Source: Allofournierella_A excrementavium (GTDB lineage Bacteria; Bacillota; Clostridia; Oscillospirales; Ruminococcaceae). From it: a stretch of 64,000 bases of DNA. The translations under genes and the position numbers were made by a program. The notes beneath the pieces are model-generated. The model was given only the letters and a program-made list of their open reading frames with translations, did no database searches and had not been told where the DNA came from. The stretch is from assembly GCA_019120375.1 (NCBI GenBank), contig DWVE01000009.1, forward strand, positions 1 to 64,000, in the 5' to 3' direction. How positions within the stretch are numbered: position 1 is the first letter of the stretch; every line of letters starts with the position of its first letter. Below, one piece after another: positions 59,707 through 64,000 of the stretch.

Positions 59707-60549
59707 TCAAAGGGCAAGGCAGCTTTGAGCCGTGCGCAGACGGTCCGCCTGACGCGAACGCACCGCAAGGCTGCGGGAGGCGCTGCGCAGAGATGCATGC
59801 CCGGAGGAAGGAAGCGGATCGGCGGGGATGTCCAGCCGCACGCTGGTGCCGGCGGGGCCGCTTTCCAGCGAAAAGCCCCAGCCCATGGCCAGCGAATACT
59901 CCCGCGCCAGATAGAGCCCCAGCCCCACCCCGTGGCGCGCGCCGTCCTGTGCGGAATCCGCGAGGAACGGCTCGAAGAGATGCTCCATCAGTTCCGGGGG
60001 CAGCCCCGGGCCGGAGTCTTCCACCAGCAGGCGCATACCCTCCCCTTCCGGCTGCAGGCTGACCCGCACCGGCTCCTGGGTATAGCGCAGGGCGTTCATC
60101 AGAAGGTTCAGCAGCACCTTGTCCGCCCAGGCCTGGTCCGCCAGCACGAACTGCCCCTCGGCACAGCCGCATTCCCAGTGCACCCGGTCTCCGCCGGGGC
60201 AGGATTCGTTGACCAGACTGACCATCTGCTCCCACTGCCAGGCCGGTTCCACCGGCTGGAGCCGGGGCGTGAGCCGGCCCTGGACCTGACTGGTCAGGTC
60301 GGCCAAATTTTCGGCGATGTAGTTGAGATACCGCACGCAGACGTCCATATCCGCAAGGGCGGGCTCGATGAAGTGGGCGCTGCTTTTCGGCAGCGCGCCG
60401 CGGGTCTGCAGTTCCACCGTTTCGCGGGCCAGCATGATCCCCTGGGCCACCTGCTGGATCTCTCCGGCAAGGCCGCCGCAGAGAAGGTTCTTTCGCTTCT
60501 CTTCCTGCAAAAGGCGCTCTGATTCATGGTTCGAGGGCATACGCATCAT
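59707..60549 (-). CDS. Histidine-kinase-like ATPase without an H-box
   Basis: A 280-residue soluble protein, with no membrane segment. The C-terminal half is a GHKL ATPase domain with an N-box (NLLMNALRYT), G1 (DSGPGLPPEL) and G2 (HGVGLGLYLA). Where a phospho-accepting histidine is expected, the segment GLAGEIQQVAQ reads like a decayed H-box with the histidine gone. So it may be an ATP-binding partner or a phosphatase and not a kinase. It overlaps the Spo0A-like gene by 26 nt, so the two are co-translated. Confidence 0.75.
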   Translation of the reverse strand: MMRMPSNHESERLLQEEKRKNLLCGGLAGEIQQVAQGIMLARETVELQTRGALPKSSAHFIEPALADMDVCVRYLNYIAENLADLTSQVQGRLTPRLQPVEPAWQWEQMVSLVNESCPGGDRVHWECGCAEGQFVLADQAWADKVLLNLLMNALRYTQEPVRVSLQPEGEGMRLLVEDSGPGLPPELMEHLFEPFLADSAQDGARHGVGLGLYLAREYSLAMGWGFSLESGPAGTSVRLDIPADPLPSSGHASLRSASRSLAVRSRQADRLRTAQSCLAL

Positions 60550-61258
60550 CCCGGCTTTCCGATCTTTCCCGCACGAATGCGCTCACCAGAGCTGCGATCA
60601 GCTGTTTGGGACTGGGCGCCTTTTCAAACACACCCATCCGCGTCAGCATCTTGCCCATCCTGCGCAGGCCGCTCTCCACGCCCTGCGGGCTCACCCCATA
60701 CATCTGCCCAAGCTCGATGTAAAGGGATTTCAGCGGCACAGACACGCCCGCGTTCATCTCCAGCTGTATGGCACTGGCGATGTACCAGAAACTGACGTGC
60801 TCCAGCGGCAGGCCCAGCCCGCGGAGAAAATCCACGATGGCAGGGTGCACTCCAGGTATATGCGCGGGCACCGGCGATGAATACAGGTGCCGGATGCTTT
60901 CCAGCAGCATTTGCGCGGTATATGGCTTTATCATATAATAATCCGCGCCGTTTGACAATATCTGCGGCCGAAGCTCCGGCGTTGGGTAGGTCTCGGTGCA
61001 GGTCAGGATGAGCCGCGTCTCCGGGTGCGGCCCCTCCAGTTCCGTATACCGTTTCAGAAATGAAAACAGGTCCATGTCCGGCACAAAACAGTCCGCAACG
61101 ACCACCGCCGGGCCGGGTTCCCGCTGAAGATACCGCAGCAGCGCTGACGCACGCTGAAAGCAAACAGGCGTTTGCCCCAGCTGCTCCAGACCTGCCGCAA
61201 GCCGCCGCTGCAGCACCTGTGAAGGTTCCAGGATCAGTATCCTCTCCCATTTGCGCAT
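60524..61258 (-). CDS. Divergent Spo0A-like response regulator
   Basis: A 244-residue two-domain regulator. The receiver domain keeps the phospho-acceptor Asp56 (same number as in Bacillus Spo0A), a Thr in beta-4 and Lys111, but the acidic pair after beta-1 is replaced by Glu11-Pro12. The C-terminal domain (about 125-215) resembles the Spo0A DNA-binding domain in pattern (HPAIVDFLRGLGLP, then LYIELGQMYGVSPQGVES), but key basic residues of the recognition helix are changed. The start is uncertain; TTG at 61270 is the alternative. It is the middle gene of a three-gene unit. Confidence 0.7.
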   Translation of the reverse strand: MRKWERILILEPSQVLQRRLAAGLEQLGQTPVCFQRASALLRYLQREPGPAVVVADCFVPDMDLFSFLKRYTELEGPHPETRLILTCTETYPTPELRPQILSNGADYYMIKPYTAQMLLESIRHLYSSPVPAHIPGVHPAIVDFLRGLGLPLEHVSFWYIASAIQLEMNAGVSVPLKSLYIELGQMYGVSPQGVESGLRRMGKMLTRMGVFEKAPSPKQLIAALVSAFVRERSESRDDAYALEP

Positions 61259-61296
61259 CGGTCCGCCCAATGCAAGTCACACCTTTCCTTTTTGCC

Positions 61297-61575
61297 TCAG
61301 ATCTGAACCAGCAGATCGTCCAGAACATCCCGCCAATGTTCTGCCGGCACCGCGTTCTCATAGAGATACTCCAGGATCCAGCGCGCCTTCTGCCTGCACA
61401 GACCCGATACCGTCCGGCTGTCCCGGGTGCAGTCTCGCGCCGAGTCCACAGCGACTTCATACGTCGCCGTGCATTCGGGCGAGAGCACCAGCGAATACCG
61501 GACCTGGTGGGCGTTTTGCAAACGCCCCAGCTGTGAGAAGGACCTGTATCTTGTGTATCGCTCCCCGATCCTCAA
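61297..61575 (-). CDS. Small protein of unknown function upstream of the Spo0A-like gene
   Basis: A 92-residue soluble protein if the TTG at 61575 is used, which has AGGGG 5 nt upstream; the frame is open for 61 codons before it, but that part crosses the terminator of the lipoprotein gene and a predicted promoter. It has a beta-rich first half (YSLVLSPECTATYEVAV) and a helical end (ARWILEYLYENAVPAEHW). I do not recognise it with confidence; it may be one of the short DUF families of clostridia, such as DUF6514. It lies 38 nt before the Spo0A-like gene. Confidence 0.6.
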   Translation of the reverse strand: MRIGERYTRYRSFSQLGRLQNAHQVRYSLVLSPECTATYEVAVDSARDCTRDSRTVSGLCRQKARWILEYLYENAVPAEHWRDVLDDLLVQI

Positions 61576-61612
61576 TGCGACCCCTGTCCTTTCTTCAATT
61601 TTATCAAATATA

Positions 61613-61641
61613 ATGGTATCGAATCCGGCGGGGAAATGCAA
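61613..61641 (-). promoter_or_regulatory. Candidate promoter of the Spo0A-like module
   Basis: TTGCAT (61636-61641) and TACCAT (61613-61618) are 17 nt apart on the minus strand, 38 nt upstream of the TTG start. Confidence 0.45.
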
Positions 61642-61701
61642 TGGAAAAAATCCGTCGTTTTCCGTCGCGCTTTTCCCGCCTGTTTTGGCTTTTCTGCGCA
61701 C

Positions 61702-61733
61702 AAAAAGAGCCCCGCCCTGTGCAGGATGCACAG
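61702..61733 (-). terminator. Terminator after the lipoprotein gene
   Basis: CTGTGCA (61717-61723) pairs with TGCACAG (61727-61733), with more G-C pairing outside; on the minus strand the stem region leads into GCTCTTTTTG. Confidence 0.7.
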
Positions 61734-61774
61734 AACAGGGCCCTCGCTCAGGGGACAATGTTCAAAACGAAGAT

Positions 61775-62371
61775 TTACGCTTCGGTCGTGCTGCTCTCGT
61801 CGCTCACCGTCGAATCGTCAGCGGAAGCAGAGTCTGCCCCTTCGGCCGCCTCGTCCTCAGAGGTGCTGGCAGAGGTGGTCCCGGTGCTGGCGGAGGCCGA
61901 ATCAGTGTCGGTGCCCGTCGCGTCGCCGCTCTCGACCAGGATGATCTGGTGGGTGCCGTCCTCGTCGTAGGTGGAGACGATGAAGGACCCGGTGGTCACA
62001 TCATCGCGGGTGGCTGCGTTCAGCATGCCGGACTCCACTTTCAGATACTCGGTATCCTCGGTGGTGTCGATGCTCTCGGTGTCCTCAGAGGCCGTCAGCC
62101 CGGAAACGTCCAGAGTGGTGAAGTCGGTGACGTCCTCGCCGCCGGTGTAGGCAGTGACGCTGATGTAGCTGGAGCCGACGTAGGCCACCTCGCCCATCAC
62201 GGTCTCCTGCGCCTCTGTGCTCTCCGTGCTGCCAGACGAAGCCTGAGAGGAAGATGTGCCGGTGCTTTGTGTCTGCGAAGTGCTTTTGTCGCTGGAGCAG
62301 GCGGTCAAAACTGCGAGACACCCCAGTGCCATCGTCAGGCATAATGCGATATACTTCTTCGTGTGTTTCAA
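61775..62371 (-). CDS. Secreted lipoprotein with low-complexity acidic tail
   Basis: A 198-residue lipoprotein. The N-terminus has basic residues, a hydrophobic stretch and a lipobox ending in LTAC, with Cys25 as the lipidated residue. Residues 26-55 are Ser/Thr/Gln-rich. The core (about 56-150) looks beta-rich (GEVAYVGSSYISVTAY, GSFIVSTYDEDGTHQIILVE). The last 45 residues are Ser, Thr, Ala, Asp and Glu. The start is TTG with GGAGGG 6 nt upstream. It is divergent from the response regulator gene and has the same promoter architecture. Function unknown. Confidence 0.8.
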   Translation of the reverse strand: MKHTKKYIALCLTMALGCLAVLTACSSDKSTSQTQSTGTSSSQASSGSTESTEAQETVMGEVAYVGSSYISVTAYTGGEDVTDFTTLDVSGLTASEDTESIDTTEDTEYLKVESGMLNAATRDDVTTGSFIVSTYDEDGTHQIILVESGDATGTDTDSASASTGTTSASTSEDEAAEGADSASADDSTVSDESSTTEA

Positions 62372-62427
62372 GGTTTTCCCTCCGTTCGATTTTTTGTTTG
62401 TTTTCGGAAGCTGGTGCCGATGTGCCT

Positions 62428-62461
62428 ATCCTAACCTCCGGGGCTAAAGCGGCGCTAAAGC
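62428..62461 (-). promoter_or_regulatory. Lipoprotein promoter with tandem CTTTAG boxes
   Basis: On the minus strand CTTTAG (62455-62460) and CTTTAG (62444-62449) are separated by 5 nt (11-bp period), followed by 10 nt and the -10 box TAGGAT (62428-62433). This is the layout of sites for OmpR/PhoB-type activators, in which the boxes take the place of the -35 element. Confidence 0.75.
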
Positions 62462-62516
62462 AATTGGTGGTGTTTTTGTGGAAAGTGTTTTGCCCCAAAA
62501 TTTCCCCCGGACTTGT

Positions 62517-62551
62517 CTCAAGCGCAGTTCGCCTGATGAACTGCGCTTGAG
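62517..62551. repeat. Fourteen-bp perfect inverted repeat
   Basis: Arms at 62517-62530 and 62538-62551 pair perfectly around a 7-nt loop. There is no T-run on either side, so it is not a standard terminator; it may be the 3' end hairpin of a minus-strand RNA or a protein site. Confidence 0.6.
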
Positions 62552-62746
62552 TGTTCATATATAAACCACTGTGCCGCTATTCCCAAAGCGGCGGGCCGTC
62601 GGCTCATCCGGTGCGTCTGCCCCGGCATCGGTCCGCTGCATAGCCGCAGAGCGTGCGCCTGCGCCAGTGGGGAGCTTTGGCCGAAGGATCCCGGCCTGGA
62701 TGCGAAGAAAAGCCCCGTGCTGAGGAGTGATTTATGCTGTGAGTCC

Positions 62747-62779
62747 AGAATAGCAGGCGGACCTTAAGCAAAACTAAAG
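62747..62779 (-). promoter_or_regulatory. Third tandem-box promoter, reading into non-coding DNA
   Basis: On the minus strand CTTTAG (62774-62779), 5 nt, CTTAAG (62763-62768), 10 nt, TATTCT (62747-62752). One base differs from the other two sites; spacing is identical. Transcription would start near 62740 and run toward the 14-bp hairpin. Confidence 0.6.
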
Positions 62780-62831
62780 CAGTTTGTGAGAAGACTGTAA
62801 AGTTCCTGTGAAAACCCGCCGCCCGCCGCGC

Positions 62832-62859
62832 TTGACGCGGGCGGGCAGGATGATACAAT
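62832..62859 (+). promoter_or_regulatory. Conventional promoter upstream of the response regulator
   Basis: TTGACG (62832-62837) and TACAAT (62854-62859) are 16 nt apart on the plus strand. A GC-rich hairpin (about 62821-62846) covers the -35 box. It could give basal expression of the regulator. Confidence 0.5.
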
Positions 62860-62877
62860 GAAAGTGCGGCCCGGCCG

Positions 62878-62910
62878 CTTTAGGCTGCCTTTAGCGGCGT
62901 GTGCTATGCT
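62878..62910 (+). promoter_or_regulatory. Autoregulatory tandem-box promoter of the response regulator
   Basis: On the plus strand CTTTAG (62878-62883), 5 nt, CTTTAG (62889-62894), 10 nt, TATGCT (62905-62910). The expected start is about 24 nt before the ATG, leaving just room for the ribosome binding site. The layout equals that of the lipoprotein promoter. Confidence 0.75.
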
Positions 62911-62940
62911 TTTTGCGATCATTTCCAGGGAGGTGCGCTT

Positions 62941-63615
62941 ATGCGTCTGCTGGTGGCGGAGGACGATCCCCGCCTTTTAAAGACCCTGACACATATCTTT
63001 GAAAGCAACAAATTCAGTGTGGACGGCGTCTCCAACGGAGAGGACGCGCTGGCCCACGGCCAGACGGTGGAATATGACGGGATGGTGCTGGACATCATGA
63101 TGCCCGGCATGGACGGCATCAGCGTTCTCAAAGCCCTGCGGGAGGCCGGCGTGACCACGCCCGCGCTGTTTCTCACCGCCCGCTCGGAGGTCTCCCAGCG
63201 GGTGGAGGGGCTGGACGCGGGAGCGGACGACTATCTGCCCAAGCCCTTTTCCACCGCGGAACTGCTGGCCCGGGTGCGGGCCATGCTGCGCCGGAAGGAC
63301 AACTACCTGCCCGACCTGCTGACCCTGGGGCCTGTGACCCTGAACCGCTCCACCTACCAGCTGAGCTGCAACGGCGGCGAGCAGACCCTCAGCGGCAAGG
63401 AGTTCCAGCTTCTGGAGATGATGATGCAGACGCCCGGCACCATCATCGCCACCGAGCGCTTCATCACCCATCTGTGGGGCTGGGACACCAACGTGGACAC
63501 CAGCGTCATCTGGGTGCACATCTCAAATCTGCGCAAAAAGATCAACGCGCTGGGCGCGCCGCTGGAGATACGCTTTGTGCGGGGCGCGGGCTATCTGCTG
63601 GAGGTGCGGGCATGA
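62941..63615 (+). CDS. OmpR-family response regulator
   Basis: A 224-residue DNA-binding response regulator. The receiver has the acidic pair Asp8-Asp9, phospho-acceptor Asp51 (MVLDIMMPGMDG) and Lys101. The C-terminal winged helix (about 130-224) has the OmpR/PhoB pattern (LSGKEFQLLEMM, then TNVDTSVIWVHISNLRKKI). GGGAGGT precedes the ATG at 62941. It overlaps the kinase gene by ATGA. It very probably binds the CTTTAG double boxes at its own promoter and at the divergent lipoprotein gene. Confidence 0.93.
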   Translation: MRLLVAEDDPRLLKTLTHIFESNKFSVDGVSNGEDALAHGQTVEYDGMVLDIMMPGMDGISVLKALREAGVTTPALFLTARSEVSQRVEGLDAGADDYLPKPFSTAELLARVRAMLRRKDNYLPDLLTLGPVTLNRSTYQLSCNGGEQTLSGKEFQLLEMMMQTPGTIIATERFITHLWGWDTNVDTSVIWVHISNLRKKINALGAPLEIRFVRGAGYLLEVRA

Positions 63616-64000
63616 TCGTCAGCCTTCAGAGGAAGTTTATCCTCATCAGCGCCATTTCCATCTTTGTGGTGTTTTCGGGCATTTTTCTTGTGTTGGTCTT
63701 TTTCAGCAACCGCCAGCTGGACCGCACGATGGACACCCTGGCCGACGCGATCTCCTTCAACGACGGCGTGTTCCCGGAGTTTGACCCCGCCCAGCCGTCC
63801 CAGCCGTTCCCATACGACAACATCATCACCGAAGAGACCCGCTTCAGCACCCGCTTTTTCACCGTCTGGGTGGACGACGCCGGCCACATCACCCACATCA
63901 ACATCGATTCGGTGTCCTCCATCAGCGAAGAACAGGTGGAGGACTTTGCCCAGACCGCCCTGTCCGAGGGCACCCGGCGCGGCTGGGTGTCGGACTACCG
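63612..64000 (+). CDS. Sensor histidine kinase, N-terminal part (cut by window end)
   Basis: The frame starts with the ATG at 63612, overlapping the regulator stop by ATGA, and stays open to the window end, giving 129 residues. It begins MIVSLQRKFILISAISIFVV: a short cytoplasmic stretch and one membrane segment (about 8-32), followed by an extracellular sensing domain (about 35-129 so far). The kinase domains lie beyond the window, so the assignment rests on membrane topology and coupling to the regulator gene. Confidence 0.85.
   Translation, partial: MIVSLQRKFILISAISIFVVFSGIFLVLVFFSNRQLDRTMDTLADAISFNDGVFPEFDPAQPSQPFPYDNIITEETRFSTRFFTVWVDDAGHITHINIDSVSSISEEQVEDFAQTALSEGTRRGWVSDY

Larger units (their letters stand above)
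62372..62940. other. Long regulatory intergenic region with no convincing gene
   Basis: This 569-bp stretch lies between the divergent lipoprotein and response regulator genes. It holds three promoter elements with paired CTTTAG-type boxes, a 14-bp perfect hairpin (62517-62551), a conventional promoter (62832-62859), and a GC-rich middle part (about 62580-62740). Short frames exist, for example 28 codons from 62641 leftward on the minus strand, but none has a ribosome binding site. Confidence 0.6.

Noticed and set aside
62085..62558. A 157-codon minus-strand frame overlapping the lipoprotein gene
   Set aside because: It is in another frame than the lipoprotein, which has a proper lipobox, and it would cover the hairpin and the lipoprotein promoter.
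62604..62858. An 84-codon minus-strand frame in the long intergenic region
   Set aside because: It has no ribosome binding site, starts upstream of the third double-box promoter and has an Arg/Ser/His composition typical of GC-rich non-coding DNA.

Overview
The window is a dense block of chromosomal housekeeping genes from a GC-rich, monoderm Firmicute, most likely a clostridial gut-type bacterium of the Oscillospiraceae/Ruminococcaceae kind. The evidence is a PolC-type replicative polymerase, DivIVA, SepF, YlmH, RbgA, YlbF, SpoIVFA/SpoIVFB-like and Spo0A-like genes, strong AGGAGG-type ribosome binding sites and frequent TTG starts. The genus is inferred, not read. No phage, transposon, CRISPR array or plasmid gene is visible. 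Nearly everything is on the minus strand, so transcription mostly runs from high to low coordinates. The plus-strand exceptions are a small DUF1540 gene (11.5 kb), an RluA-type pseudouridine synthase (47.8 kb) and a two-component system at the right edge (62.9 kb onward).

Layout from left to right. 0-2.1 kb: radA and a dCMP deaminase gene. 2.2-2.4 kb: tRNA-Cys and tRNA-Gly with their own promoter and terminator. 2.5-10.7 kb: the protein quality-control block tig-clpP-clpX-lon-engB-methyltransferase-hslO. 10.8-13.2 kb: metallophosphoesterase, DUF1540 protein, thrC. 13.2-16.2 kb: rplS-lepB-rbgA-rnhB-yraN. 16.2-20.0 kb: a SpoIVFA/SpoIVFB-like peptidase pair followed by the TIGR03960/TIGR03936 radical-SAM pair. 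20.2-25.7 kb: a large secreted amidase, ppk and a ComEA-like protein. 25.8-33.1 kb: the cell-division and lipoprotein block sepF-ylmH-divIVA-ileS-lspA-rluD-HAD phosphatase. 33.2-42 kb: HlyD-like protein, miaA-mutL-mutS-ylbF-miaB. 42-47.7 kb: radC-uvrB-uvrA. 48.8-59.6 kb: pyrH-frr-uppS-cdsA-dxr-rseP-ispG-polC, joining mRNA turnover, isoprenoid and phospholipid synthesis, and replication. 59.7-61.6 kb: a degenerate Spo0A-like regulator module. 61.8-64 kb: a lipoprotein gene divergent from an OmpR-type regulator and a sensor kinase cut by the window end.

The most interesting region is 61.8-62.9 kb. Three promoters share one architecture: two CTTTAG-type hexamers 11 bp apart, then exactly 10 nt, then a -10 box. 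One reads into the response regulator gene, one into the lipoprotein gene, and one into about 230 nt of apparently non-coding DNA that ends in a 14-bp perfect hairpin. This looks like an autoregulated small regulon with a possible small RNA. Next to it is a Spo0A-like protein that keeps the phospho-acceptor Asp56 and Lys111 but has lost the acidic pair, together with a kinase-like ATPase that has no H-box. With the shortened SpoIVFB-like protease elsewhere, this suggests sporulation-derived genes that have been reworked or are decaying.
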